A DNA stretch of 64,000 nt from Saprospiraceae bacterium. Lineage in GTDB: Bacteria > Bacteroidota > Bacteroidia > Chitinophagales > Saprospiraceae. The DNA lies in NCBI GenBank assembly GCA_016714785.1, contig JADKCC010000033.1, forward strand, positions 84,089 to 148,088, written 5' to 3'. Of the stretch, positions 1-9,961 are shown piece by piece. Within the stretch, counting starts at the first letter, position 1. Every line of letters starts with the position of its first letter. Position numbers and translations under genes: made by a program. The notes below the pieces were generated by a model. The model was given only the letters and a program-made list of their open reading frames with translations. It was not told the DNA's origin and did no database searches.

Positions 1-63
1 AAAATCACCATTTTCCCTATTATACCAAGTATAACTTATAATTTTAAATGGAATCAAAAGTAG
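1..63 (+). CDS. TonB-dependent receptor, C-terminal end (partial)
   Basis: The first 20 codons form an open frame ending in TAG at 61-63. The peptide ends with the motif PSITYNFKW followed by NQK, which is how the last beta-strand of Bacteroidota TonB-dependent outer-membrane receptors typically reads. The next gene is a DUF4249 lipoprotein, a usual partner directly downstream of such receptors. Only the terminal strand is in the window, so subfamily and substrate cannot be judged. Confidence 0.65.
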   Translation, partial: KITIFPIIPSITYNFKWNQK

Positions 64-104
64 CTATTAAATAAAAATGCTTTTTTAATCTTAAAATAAA
101 TGAT

Positions 105-1043
105 ATGACATACATCAAATATATATTAATCGGTTTGACAATTTTGTTTTTTGCATCTTGCGAAGAAGAATACATCCCTGATACTAGCATTTCCGAACAA
201 GAAATAGTTGTAGAAGGTTATATAGAAGTGGGCGAAGGTGCAAATCCCACTTTTGTAATTTTGACTAAAAGTATTCCATTTATTACTACAATTTCATCTG
301 ATAAGTTCACAGAGCTTTTTGTCAAAGGTGCTGAAGTCAGTGTTTTTGATGGTGATAAAACAGTAGCATTAACTGAGTTTTGTTTGACAGATGTACCAGA
401 AGATCTAAAAGAGCAAGTATATGCAGTATTGGGATTAAATCCAGATTCAACGGTGGCAGATATTTGTGTATATGCGGATATTTTTGGGCAAATCAAAAAA
501 GATTATGGTCGTAGATACGATCTTAAAATTAATACTGGGGATAAGACTTTGACAGCAACTACTACAGTGCCCCAATATGTTGATTTATACGATTTTATGT
601 TTGACGATCCACCTGGTGAACCCAACGACACATTGGCAGAGTTAATGGTAACAATTAACGATCCAGTGGGTGTAAAGAATTATTATCGTTATTTTACTGC
701 TACAGGTAAAGATAGACGATTTATTACACCCTTTGGCTCAGTCACTGATGATGCTATTTTTGATGGAAGGATATTTGATTTTCCGCTTCAGAAAGCTCAA
801 CGACGAGGCGGAGATTTTGACCCTGAAACATTTGGACTATACGAACGTAATGATAGTGTTTTTGTGAAGTGGTGCTCCATAGACAAAGCGCATTTTGACT
901 TTTGGAATACGAGAGATTTTGCTGCTAGTAGTGGAGGACCTTTTTCATCCTACACACGAATTTCTACCAATATTCAAGGTGGGTTAGGTATTTGGGGAGG
1001 CTATGCAGTTAAAACTTATAATTTGTATTGTCCACCAAAGTAA
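105..1043 (+). CDS. DUF4249 domain-containing lipoprotein
   Basis: A 312-aa protein whose N-terminus is a lipoprotein signal peptide with lipobox FFAS-C19, followed by Glu-Glu-Glu, a composition that in Bacteroidota favours export to the outer-membrane surface. The mature part begins with the extended VVEGYIE strand usual for DUF4249 proteins. These are thought to be accessory lipoproteins of TonB-dependent receptors, but their ligands are unknown. The start is 42 bases after a receptor gene end on the same strand, which supports a two-gene receptor/lipoprotein operon. A strong hairpin at 1119-1160 ends the unit. Confidence 0.85.
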   Translation: MTYIKYILIGLTILFFASCEEEYIPDTSISEQEIVVEGYIEVGEGANPTFVILTKSIPFITTISSDKFTELFVKGAEVSVFDGDKTVALTEFCLTDVPEDLKEQVYAVLGLNPDSTVADICVYADIFGQIKKDYGRRYDLKINTGDKTLTATTTVPQYVDLYDFMFDDPPGEPNDTLAELMVTINDPVGVKNYYRYFTATGKDRRFITPFGSVTDDAIFDGRIFDFPLQKAQRRGGDFDPETFGLYERNDSVFVKWCSIDKAHFDFWNTRDFAASSGGPFSSYTRISTNIQGGLGIWGGYAVKTYNLYCPPK

Positions 1044-1118
1044 TTTTGTTAAGTTGTGTTTTTGGTCCACTAAATGTGATGTGTTTATTAGTTAAACTCA
1101 GTCAAGAAGTTTACAATT

Positions 1119-1160
1119 AAAATAAAAGCGGAATGAGACAACTCAAACCGCTTTTATTTT
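1119..1160. terminator. Bidirectional intrinsic terminator
   Basis: Perfect 13-bp inverted repeat: AAAATAAAAGCGG at 1119-1131 pairs with CCGCTTTTATTTT at 1148-1160, with a further inner TGAG/CTCA pairing. The A tract on one side and T tract on the other let it work in both directions. It lies exactly between the convergent DUF4249 gene and the T9SS gene on the minus strand. Confidence 0.85.
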
Positions 1161-1184
1161 ATGTCAAAAAAGATATCGATAGAA

Positions 1185-3192
1185 TTATTTTATTACAATT
1201 TTTTCCGTTCTAGACCCTTGATTTGTTTTAATGTCTAAAAGGTACATTCCGCTGTTTAATAGCTGTAGTGGCATTGACAATAGATTCTCACCACTTAAAT
1301 TTTCATAAGTTCGTGTTACAATTATCTGTCCTGAAATTGTCCTGAGAGAAACTACTACATCACTATTTTTAGTAAGGTTTATTTGTACGCTAGTCATATC
1401 TTCAGCTGGGTTTGGGTAAATATTTACTTGATCATTTGTCAATATTGTATTTTCAACGCCTACAGTAAAGCCTTTAGCAATGGCTTCGTCATATTTACTT
1501 GTCGATGCATTGATATATGTTCCATCCATCAATACTATGGGAATAATATTCATATTTGCCGTTTTCCAAGCAGCATTTAAAGTAAAAGCAAAATTTAATA
1601 AAACTTTATCACCTTTTTTATAAGTTCCTGAAAAATGAACTCGTAGATGAAGGTACAAGTCCAGATATGGCTCTTGCTACATGGTCATAAGTCATTTGTG
1701 CAGCTGGTACTGGATTTGGCAATAACTCAAATCCTCCCATGATGCCATTTGTTCCGCCTGCATAAGCATTGGATTGATTGTAGGCTGATGTTGTACCTTT
1801 CACGCCATCTTCTGTCAAAACTAAATTTATGTTGAAATCTCCTGTTGCATCTTCTAAGAATTCAATTTCTGTAGAGACTAACAGTTCTTTGGAAGCAAGA
1901 GTATATTTAGCGCCAGTTGATATTGAAACCATAGCTGGCAATGTAATTTCTCTTAAAAAGGGACCTTCTGACGATGAAGGATCGATGACTTGATTTCTAT
2001 TAATTTTACAATTGGGAAAACCAGGGAAATCCATAAAACTATCGTATTCTACTATTCGCATTGGATTAGTGCCACCATTGTGGACTGCAATGGGAATAAA
2101 AGTGCCATGATATGTTTCGGAATATCTATCCATAAAAACTGCGCCTCTTGGGCACCATTGACACCAAGGGCCTGTACCCTCTTCTACCAATACTGCTCTG
2201 TGTGGTGCAGCTGTGACTGCTGTTTGAATAAAATTTAAGATATTGTTACAAAACTCATCATCTGAGGATTTACCATTTACTTTTTCTAAAGTGACAATGA
2301 TGGTATTTAATCCTTCTTTTAATGTGATTTCGGGTAATTTAAGTTTTTTAGATTGGCCTTTTTTTAGATTCAAATCATTTATTGTAACCGGCATATTTAT
2401 TCCGTCAATTAGAACTGATATTTCAATGTTTTGTATGGTAGAATCACCAAAATTTTTGAATGTATATTCAGGTGTGTCTTTAGTATTAGTTAATATTCCT
2501 TTGGTCCATGTCAATTCTGAAATTCCCCCATCTAAAGCTAATTTTGGAGCGGATGCATTGTAGCTGTAACTTACATCATCCACATAATATAAAGAGGTAT
2601 TGCTAGTTGGGTAGTAATCTATGGATGCTATGCTATTTGTCGGGTTGGAGAATGCGCCTACACATGTTCCGTTAATTTTTACTTTCCATAAATTGGCAGT
2701 TAGATTGATATCAAATTCCACATCGAACCATTCATCGAGCGGAAATACTGCGTTTAATAGAGGGGCAGCGCTTCTAGTGAGCATCATATTCCCATTGGTA
2801 TTGAAATTAGCATCCATAGCCCAGGTTTGACCGATAGTCTGTGTAGCTTGGAAGTTAAAATAAGCATTTTTACCTGTTGGTACAAACAAACTCATTTTGA
2901 AATTAAAATTACCCGTAGTATATTTTCCTCCAAATGGGAGCACTACATCGGTAGGTCCTCCTGAAGTAGAAGTACTTGAAATTTTTAAAGAATTTTTCCC
3001 ACTTTTGGCTTTTTCATCCGTGACTTTAGCATCTTCAGTTGTACTTGGTTTATTAGTCCATGTGGTCCATTTCGGATTAGACCCAGCAATCCAAGCACCA
3101 GCAGGATATGCTTCGAAATCATCGCTAAAAGTAGCTTGTGAATGACTAAAAAGTGTGAAAAATAGAAGTGATAATGTAAACAATACTTTCAT
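1185..3192 (-). CDS. Omp28-like T9SS type A cargo protein, frameshifted
   Basis: The 5' part (start at 3192) encodes a signal peptide ending in SHSQA, a concanavalin/jelly-roll-like N-terminal half, a CARDB-like segment and an Omp28/thioredoxin-like region with a CQWC motif near residue 343. This frame stops at 1618. The missing end lies in the next frame (1185-1658) and contains the rest of the domain plus a T9SS type A sorting domain (YPNPAED and a Lys-rich C-terminus ending IVIK). Removing one base from the five-A run at 1631-1635 (+ strand) fuses both parts into one protein of about 668 aa reading SSFSGTYKKG across the joint. The product should be a secreted, surface-attached protein. The frameshift is either an assembly error or a recent lesion. 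Confidence 0.82.
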
Positions 3193-3684
3193 TTGTAATA
3201 TTTAATTTGGTTAATTAATATTTGGACTATTTATAAAACTATGACGTAAATGTAGTGATATTTCAGAAAACACCAATATTTTCACTAAAATCTTATAGTA
3301 TTTCTGAATTATTTTTATTGAAGCTTATTTTGGTAAGCAGATGGATTTTTTCTCGATCACTAAATCTACTTACCAAAGAAGACGTGTTATTATGCCAAGT
3401 GGGAGAGAAGGGATGCGGCTTAGCAAGCATGCCTTCTCTCCATACCTCCCAAAAGAGCATCGTCATTTCGACCATCGGGAGAAAACCCTTTTGGGTTTGG
3501 AAAGTAAATGTATATGTTCAAGTTTCAATCCCTCACATTGTTATTTGCACCCCTTTGAGATTATTGAATAAGAGGGGAAGTGTTTTTTCGTGTTTTAATA
3601 TGATGTAAATCAATCGGACAGGCGACCAAGAATATTTATCCTAAAGTTATAAACTTTGGATAACATGAGTTAGTGCTTTACTAT
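3193..3684. other. Intergenic stretch with an imperfect hairpin
   Basis: No credible gene is seen; the short open frames here overlap each other on both strands and have no homology I recognise. At 3402-3416 and 3427-3441 lie arms (GGAGAGAAGGGATGC against GCATGCCTTCTCTCC, 14 of 15 pairing) around a 10-base loop. Just downstream is CATTTCGACC, a word common in dispersed Bacteroidota intergenic repeats. The hairpin resembles, in worn form, the long palindrome at 52224-52271. It could act as a terminator or be a repeat remnant. Confidence 0.5.
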
Positions 3685-5127
3685 CTACTTTTTTATCAGT
3701 GCTTCCACCTTTTCTATCAGCCAAGGTTTAGAGACTACTCCTTTTGTAGCTAGGATTTCTTCTTTAAGTTTGAGTACTTTGAGTTGTTCTTTACTATTTA
3801 TTTTCATCAGTGCAGAAGTGAATTTTATAAGATTAAGATAATGTATTTTCCTATCAGACGACAATGATTTTTCTCTACGGATATACATCTTGAATGCTTG
3901 AAGCAAGGACTCTAAGGCATCAAATTCATCTAATTCATAATAACTTGCTATTTGAAGGGTTTTAGCATTGATATTATACCAAACATCTTCGTAAGAGACC
4001 TTGTATAAATGCTCCAGCACTTTTCCATAATTTTTTCTATAAAATTCCAACCTAGCCAAGCTAAACTCTACTGCATTCTCCCTATATTTGTCATCTACGT
4101 ACTTTGCATATTCCAAGATAAAGTTTTCTGCCCAAGAATATTCTTCAACACGTAGGGCAGAAATACTTATGTTTCTAAACATAGTTGGGATTATTTCATT
4201 GGTTGAAAAAATTGTTTGATTTCTCAAGCCCTCTTTATACAATTCAAAGGTTTCTCTAAAAAAGTCTGTTTGATTTTTATTGGTTTTATTAATACAATAA
4301 TTAATTATTGTCGAGTAAATTTCCTTTTGTTCATCAAGTGGAAATAAATGTATATGTTTTTTCATGATTTTTCGTAAATCATAGTAATTTTCTAAATTAT
4401 TATCATCAATGTATGTAATAATCATCTTATGATAAATACTTATCGATGGGATCATAGAGTATAATGGGTTAGTTGATAAATTCAAAATATGGTCGATATT
4501 TTCTATATCAATCTCAACTTTATACATTTTTTTCCAACTTAACAAGGTACAATATTGTCTTAATTTAGCTGAAACATAAAAATAATCTAAATTTATTGAA
4601 ATATCTTTAATATTTAATGCGGATGTAATTTCAAATTTTTCGTTCTTTTTTTCATTTTCAGTTTTCAGGCTAAAGATGTTTTTTTCTATCTGATATTTAG
4701 CAAGGTAATATTCAGCCGATTGGTTAAGTTCTGTTTTTTGTAAACGATCTATCTCCCCAATAATACCACTATATAAATTTTCTAAATTTCTTTTCCGGAC
4801 ACCTTCCATTTTCAGATTGGTTTTGAAACTCTCGGATTGGTCAAATTCTTTTTGTGCTATAAAACCTTCCAAAAGTTTGACCAAATCTGAGTTGAGTTTT
4901 AGAAATTTTTGGTTGTTGTATGGCTCATTGGAAAATATATCTTTCCAAACAATTTCAGGAGTCAATGTATCGGTCACATCCTTTTTAATGGCATCGGATA
5001 GCACATCAAAGAATTGAGCAATGTTTTGATTCATGTTAAAATAAGGGGAATGGATATATTTGCCAAAACTATTCAGCTCATATACACTCAATGCGCTCAT
5101 GGCAATCAAAACTTTTCTATCTTTCAA
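3685..5127 (-). CDS. Uncharacterised 480-aa helical protein
   Basis: Not recognised as a named family. The 480-residue product has no signal peptide or membrane segment, so it is probably cytoplasmic. It is rich in Leu, Lys, Glu and Tyr, and its second half has short helical stretches (for example LARLEFYRKNYGKVLEHL and LQIASYYELDEFDALESLL) that look like TPR/SEL-type helical repeats. It stands alone between two intergenic regions and has a TAnnTTTG-type -7 element upstream (5200-5207, minus strand). A role as a scaffold or protein-interaction factor is only a guess. Confidence 0.7.
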   Translation of the reverse strand: MKDRKVLIAMSALSVYELNSFGKYIHSPYFNMNQNIAQFFDVLSDAIKKDVTDTLTPEIVWKDIFSNEPYNNQKFLKLNSDLVKLLEGFIAQKEFDQSESFKTNLKMEGVRKRNLENLYSGIIGEIDRLQKTELNQSAEYYLAKYQIEKNIFSLKTENEKKNEKFEITSALNIKDISINLDYFYVSAKLRQYCTLLSWKKMYKVEIDIENIDHILNLSTNPLYSMIPSISIYHKMIITYIDDNNLENYYDLRKIMKKHIHLFPLDEQKEIYSTIINYCINKTNKNQTDFFRETFELYKEGLRNQTIFSTNEIIPTMFRNISISALRVEEYSWAENFILEYAKYVDDKYRENAVEFSLARLEFYRKNYGKVLEHLYKVSYEDVWYNINAKTLQIASYYELDEFDALESLLQAFKMYIRREKSLSSDRKIHYLNLIKFTSALMKINSKEQLKVLKLKEEILATKGVVSKPWLIEKVEALIKK

Positions 5128-5674
5128 AGTAGTGATATAATAATGATAATAAGAAACTCAATTAGTCAAAAAACATAAATTGGATCAAAATTCTACAGAC
5201 AAAAGTACTATATTTTTTTAAAATTTTAAGATAATTGGGTTTTATATTGGAAGAATATTACATTGTATTTTGAAAATGAGATATTTTGATTTCATTTAAT
5301 TATTCCTTTTATTATGCTAGAATCTTGAGCCAAATGGACAAACACAACTCCTAATATTTTGCTTCCGCCTTAATTAGGTATTATATGTTTTTGTGTGAAT
5401 GCATCCAACCCTGTCATAAAAAACTGTCATATTTTCGTCCTACTGGTTTTGTGTGAAAATGAAAAATAAACTTCATAGTAGATAATAATGTAACTTTTTA
5501 TTTATTGAAATTTAATATTTTATATATTGCCAATTTACTTAATATTAATATATCTTTTGATTCAAATAATTCAATTCAATAATATTTAAATGCATTATAC
5601 CATAGTGATTTAATAGATTGAATTTTAAACGCTAAAATAATAGTAAAAAATATATAAGAAAAAATCTATTATAT
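5128..5674. other. Intergenic stretch, no gene seen
   Basis: Very AT-rich spacer between the divergent uncharacterised gene and the dockerin-like T9SS gene. Apart from promoter elements at each end I see no open frame, repeat or RNA gene that I can support. Confidence 0.5.
5200..5207 (-). promoter_or_regulatory. Putative -7 promoter element
   Basis: On the minus strand this reads TACTTTTG, a full match to the Bacteroidota -7 consensus TAnnTTTG, 73 bases upstream of the ATG at 5127. No good -33 TTTG is visible, so this is a consensus match only. Confidence 0.45.
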
Positions 5675-5705
5675 TTGGTCGTTTAAAAAATATTGTATTA
5701 CTTTG
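5675..5705 (+). promoter_or_regulatory. Putative promoter of the dockerin-like T9SS gene
   Basis: TTG at 5675-5677 and TTACTTTG at 5698-5705 (one mismatch to TAnnTTTG) are separated by 20 bases, close to Bacteroidota -33/-7 spacing. The ATG chosen for the downstream gene lies 48 bases further on. This favours the ATG at 5754 over an upstream TTG that would fall within the promoter. Confidence 0.45.
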
Positions 5706-5753
5706 CAGGTGAATTATAACCAATATTGGGTGTATTTCCCCAAATTTTTATTT

Positions 5754-8234
5754 ATGAGACATTGTAACATATTGAAAATCATTCTTTTGTTTCTAATGAC
5801 ATCCCCCATGTTGTTAGGGCAGGTAAACGAAGGGAAGAAGTTTAAAGTATTATTGAAAGGGGAGATTTTGATTGATACTATAGTGAGTAAATACCCTATA
5901 TCAAATATTGCAGCATTAGTAGAAAATTGTACCTTTACTAGTTCAGCATTGGGGAGTCAAAAATATAAAATTACTATAGCACCTGCAACACCATCAACTG
6001 AATATGCAAAGGCGTCAGTACAATATATTGAAAATGGTAATGGTACAAAGCCTAGATGGATAACTTGGGATTTAGCTTATTTAGATTCAAAAATATCTAC
6101 CAAAGAAGATTTTGTTTTTTTTGATAATCTTACACCTATTACTACTTCACCATTAGCAAACGATGTCACTTCAGCAAATGGTCTTCGTTTGGTTGGGTTG
6201 GGAAAGGTAGATGGAGGAAGTGCTATAGTAGCTAGCAATGAAGTTATATTTACTCCTTCCGCAGATAGTGATCGGGGCTATGTGATTTATTCAATTGAAG
6301 ATTCGTTGAAAGCAACAGCCAATGGTGTCATTCATTATATTAAAAATAACAATAGTTTTGCAGGCAATGATACCGCTAGAATTACATTGTTAAATACTCG
6401 AAATTATTTTATATTTTTACCTTCACTCGATTTTGTGATTACCCATGAATCTCAAAAAGGAAGTTTGGTTTCTGTCCAAAGTAAAGTTTATAGTTACCAA
6501 CCTACGCACGGCATATCTGGTTTAGACACCATCACTTTTTCTGATGGAATTAATAGTAACACATATATTATTACTATATTAAATAGAGAACAAAATACAT
6601 CGAGTGTTAGAGATGATAAATTTTACACTCCTAAAAATACGCCTATCACCTTTGATGTGTTTGCCAATGACTTGAGTACCAACTTTCCTATTATCAGTTA
6701 CTCCAATGGATTGGTTCATGATACTTTAGGTTTATTTACTTATACCCCTCCGACTGGATTTTCAGGAATTAAAGTCTTTACTTATACTGTCAGTTATGGC
6801 CAATATCAAGCGGTTGGTAAAATTACTATTGCCATAGGGAATTACAATCCTTTAATTGATCTTGACTATAATTTTAATACCATTAAAAACCAATCATTGG
6901 TTGTCAATTATGATGTGCCAATAGACGGTTATACAATTAATGTTTTAAATCAACCTCAGTTTGGCAACGTTGAAGTCATTGAAAATGCTAATGTTGGGGA
7001 AGGTTGTGATACTTTTGCTTCCAAATTAACTTTGATTTATACACCAGACAACAACTACTATGGTAATGATTCGTTTGATATTGAATATTGTGTACTAAAT
7101 AATCCATGCGTCGTATATAAAACATACATAAAAATATATGATGCCGCATCGGATACCTTATGTCATTGTAAAGGTCCAGATTGTGTTTGGGCTGGAGATA
7201 TGAATGGTGATGGTAGAGTGTCTGTCTCAGATATTTTGGCTTTAGGCAGGTTTATTGGTCTAAATGGGGCATCAAGAAGTGATATCAACTACCCGTTCAG
7301 AAGTGGTCAAAATGCAGATGATTGGAATTATATTCAACCAAATGGATTAAATATCAAACATATAGATGCTAACGGAGATGGTATTATAAGTGAAGCTGAC
7401 ACCTTGGCTATCAGCGATTATTACGCGGCTATCCACTCTTTTGTACCAGAAGAAATATTGGCCATCAAAGATTATCCTTTTACCCTTATTCCCAACACCA
7501 CTGAGGTGGATTCAGGCGATTTATTGGTACTAGACATCGTGATAGGAGATAGCAACAATCCTGTTATTGACCTACATGGCCTAGCATTCGGGCTCAATAT
7601 TGCGCCACAGATGATAGATAGTGCGAGTCTTTCTGTGCTTTTTGACAGAACAGGTTGGTTTGTTGAAAATAGTGCATCACTCCAAATGTTCAGACAACCT
7701 AAAGATGGTTTGGTGCATGCCGCTTTTACTAAAGGTACATCAGTTGTAGATGATGAAATTGAAGGTTTTAGACCAGTTGGCGTTTCAGGTAATGGTAAAA
7801 TTGGTACAATAATTTTTATTGTAGAAGATGAGGTCGAAGGTTTCAAAACCAAAGAAAATTACATCACTCGCCGTATAACCACCAATGGAATTGAAATGGA
7901 AGATGCCGCAGGTGAAAAATTCTTATTACCGGATACTTTTGTAGATGTAAGAATCAACTTAGACAAAAAAGACCCTGTTCCTACAGAAGATAAGTTGCTG
8001 ATATATCCGAATCCTGCTACAGATAAGGTATTGCTACATTTTAATGGGCGCAACGAAATCAAAGGATATAAATTATTTGATCAAATGGGATCATTAATTA
8101 CTCTGGCTAATGAAGTGAATGCGCAATCAACTCAAATCAATACTTCTAGCTTGGCATCTGGTATGTATATGGTTCAGTTGGTTACCACACAAGGAACAAT
8201 CACTAAAAAAATATTGATTTTGGACAAAAAGTAA
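5754..8234 (+). CDS. T9SS type A cargo with cadherin-like and dockerin-like domains
   Basis: An 826-aa secreted protein. The ATG at 5754 gives a clean signal peptide (MRHCNILKIILLF... ending LLGQ). An in-frame TTG at 5703 is rejected because it lies in the promoter. The middle has repeated Ig/cadherin-like segments, including the typical phrase TPKNTPITFDVFANDL. Two EF-hand-like calcium loops follow, DMNGDGRVSVSD near residue 482 and DANGDGIISEAD near 538, together resembling a type I dockerin module. A cohesin-like or adhesion module may follow (residues about 570-720), and the last 75 residues are a T9SS type A sorting domain (LLIYPNPATDKVLL). Likely a calcium-binding surface adhesin; no cohesin scaffold is recognisable in this window. 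Ligand unknown. Confidence 0.82.
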   Translation: MRHCNILKIILLFLMTSPMLLGQVNEGKKFKVLLKGEILIDTIVSKYPISNIAALVENCTFTSSALGSQKYKITIAPATPSTEYAKASVQYIENGNGTKPRWITWDLAYLDSKISTKEDFVFFDNLTPITTSPLANDVTSANGLRLVGLGKVDGGSAIVASNEVIFTPSADSDRGYVIYSIEDSLKATANGVIHYIKNNNSFAGNDTARITLLNTRNYFIFLPSLDFVITHESQKGSLVSVQSKVYSYQPTHGISGLDTITFSDGINSNTYIITILNREQNTSSVRDDKFYTPKNTPITFDVFANDLSTNFPIISYSNGLVHDTLGLFTYTPPTGFSGIKVFTYTVSYGQYQAVGKITIAIGNYNPLIDLDYNFNTIKNQSLVVNYDVPIDGYTINVLNQPQFGNVEVIENANVGEGCDTFASKLTLIYTPDNNYYGNDSFDIEYCVLNNPCVVYKTYIKIYDAASDTLCHCKGPDCVWAGDMNGDGRVSVSDILALGRFIGLNGASRSDINYPFRSGQNADDWNYIQPNGLNIKHIDANGDGIISEADTLAISDYYAAIHSFVPEEILAIKDYPFTLIPNTTEVDSGDLLVLDIVIGDSNNPVIDLHGLAFGLNIAPQMIDSASLSVLFDRTGWFVENSASLQMFRQPKDGLVHAAFTKGTSVVDDEIEGFRPVGVSGNGKIGTIIFIVEDEVEGFKTKENYITRRITTNGIEMEDAAGEKFLLPDTFVDVRINLDKKDPVPTEDKLLIYPNPATDKVLLHFNGRNEIKGYKLFDQMGSLITLANEVNAQSTQINTSSLASGMYMVQLVTTQGTITKKILILDKK

Positions 8235-8262
8235 GAATAGTCCCAATTTCGCAGAATATATC

Positions 8263-8294
8263 AACAGGAGATACCCATAAGGTGCTCCTGTTTT
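8263..8294 (+). terminator. Intrinsic terminator
   Basis: AACAGGAG at 8263-8270 pairs with CTCCTGTT at 8285-8292, with inner ACC/GGT pairing, followed by a short T run. It lies 28 bases after the stop of the dockerin-like T9SS gene. The rest of the gap to the next gene shows nothing else. Confidence 0.7.
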
Positions 8295-8536
8295 GTTTAA
8301 ACCTACTCTAAATATTTAAAGAGCAAGAGTTTTTTCCACTTTAAAATATTTTTATTATTTTCCTTATTGTGATCTAAGCATAATTATTTTTGTTAATGTA
8401 GTCAATTATGTTAGCTTGCTATTATATTTTAACTTATTTTTGTCAACTTATTATAAATTTTAAAGTTATAGATGTTATATTTTTATTTTTTATAATATGT
8501 ATTTTCTTTATATTCTTCCGTTAAAGGTTTTTATTG

Positions 8537-9760
8537 ATGCGCACAACAGTTTTGGAAAATTTAAAGATATTTGCCTTGGCATTTGCTTTGATTGGTGTTT
8601 TTTTGGGATTCAGCTCATTTCACAAGGTGCAGAACGTTCCCTTTTTACCTGTTGGCTTGATTCCTGAAAAGTCCTTGGTGGATACCGCATTTAATAGATT
8701 ATTGGAAAAGGAGATTAACAGTAAATTGCAAACATATCAATGTCCCGGCATGGCAGTTCTGGTTTTAAGGAAAAATCAGGTTATTTATGAAAAACAATTT
8801 GGCAACAAAAAAAAGTACGAGATTTCTCCAATAGATGCGAATACTGTGTTTCGATTAGGCTCTGTTTCTAAAGGTTTTGCTGGAATTTTAGCCGCAATCC
8901 TTATGGACAAAAATATGCTACACCTTGATGATCCAGTGTCTATGTATGTGCCAGAAGTAACTATGAAAGCAAAGTCGAAGGATAAAATATTAAGAGTTCG
9001 TCATATTCTAACCCATTCTACAGGTCTAACACAACACGCATATTCAAATCTCGTGGATGAAAATCGCGATATGCAAACTATTATAACTTATCTCAATCGT
9101 CTTATTCCAAGAGATTCAACAGGAAAAGCTTATGCTTATCAGAATGCAGCTTTCGGGCTCATTGAGAAAGTTATTGAAAATGTGACAGGTATGTCTTATG
9201 CACATGCATTGGATTTTTATTTATTTTCCCCATTGAGTATGTGTGGAACAAGTTGCTCATTTGAAGAAATTTCTAATACTACTAATGTTTGTTATGGCCA
9301 TAAATATGGGAAGCATGGTTTTGTGCCAATAGATTTTAGCCCACATTATTATAATGTAGCTTCTGCGGGAGGTATCAATGCACCACTGTCAGATATGCGT
9401 AAATGGTTGAGCGCAGTGATGGGATATTATCCAAATGTCATCTCTCCCAATGCTCAACATATAGCATTTAGTCCTTATATAAGTACATCTAGTGATAGAA
9501 AATATTTTAACAAATGGCCAGGGTTTGAGTCAAGCCATTATGGATTAGGATGGAGATTAGTTAATACAAAGACCAATCAACTAGTATATCATGGGGGAAT
9601 GGTGAATGGTTTTAGGGCTGAAATAGCTTTTGATAAAGACAAGGATTTGGGCATTGTCCTACTTTTTAATTCTGTGTGTAATTACAGTAATTATGCTGTC
9701 CATGAGTTTTATGATTTGTGGAATGAATACTACAAAGATGAAATTGGAACATATTTGTAA
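8537..9760 (+). CDS. Serine hydrolase, class C beta-lactamase/PBP-like
   Basis: A 407-aa exported protein of the beta-lactamase family (PF00144), which includes DD-peptidases, esterases and class C enzymes. The ATG at 8537 is preferred to a TTG three bases earlier. A hydrophobic N-terminus (about residues 9-28) acts as signal or anchor. The three family motifs are in order: SVSK at residues 109-112 (nucleophile Ser109, Lys112), YQN at 201-203, and HGG at 352-354 replacing KTG. The HGG third motif and the low similarity to true cephalosporinases suggest an esterase or peptidase acting on cell-wall or D-amino-acid substrates rather than antibiotic resistance. It is a single gene upstream of the PUL. 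Confidence 0.88.
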   Translation: MRTTVLENLKIFALAFALIGVFLGFSSFHKVQNVPFLPVGLIPEKSLVDTAFNRLLEKEINSKLQTYQCPGMAVLVLRKNQVIYEKQFGNKKKYEISPIDANTVFRLGSVSKGFAGILAAILMDKNMLHLDDPVSMYVPEVTMKAKSKDKILRVRHILTHSTGLTQHAYSNLVDENRDMQTIITYLNRLIPRDSTGKAYAYQNAAFGLIEKVIENVTGMSYAHALDFYLFSPLSMCGTSCSFEEISNTTNVCYGHKYGKHGFVPIDFSPHYYNVASAGGINAPLSDMRKWLSAVMGYYPNVISPNAQHIAFSPYISTSSDRKYFNKWPGFESSHYGLGWRLVNTKTNQLVYHGGMVNGFRAEIAFDKDKDLGIVLLFNSVCNYSNYAVHEFYDLWNEYYKDEIGTYL

Positions 9761-9937
9761 TTAAATTGGGTTATTTATTGAAGTTTGATAAACTAAAATT
9801 ACCTAAAATTAGTTTTTAATGATTTAACCTTAGCTTGGAAGGGATTTTAAATGAATATCTAAAGTTGCATGCAAATTATTAATACTACACATAACCTTTG
9901 ATTTTAATCATTTTAGTGATCTAATAAATAAATTGAC

Positions 9938-9945
9938 TATTTTTG
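9938..9945 (+). promoter_or_regulatory. Putative -7 promoter element of the PUL regulator
   Basis: TATTTTTG is a full match to TAnnTTTG and lies 16 bases before the regulator's ATG at 9962, implying a very short leader. A weak TTAG lies about 20 bases upstream at the -33 position. Confidence 0.5.
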
Positions 9946-9961
9946 CTCTGATTAATATTGA

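Noticed and set aside
5703..5753. Upstream TTG start for the dockerin-like protein
   Set aside because: The TTG lies within the -7 promoter box, and the added residues precede a perfect signal peptide starting at 5754.
8537..9760. Antibiotic-resistance beta-lactamase
   Set aside because: The third motif is HGG and the overall pattern is that of generic class C-like hydrolases of Bacteroidota; no evidence for cephalosporinase activity.
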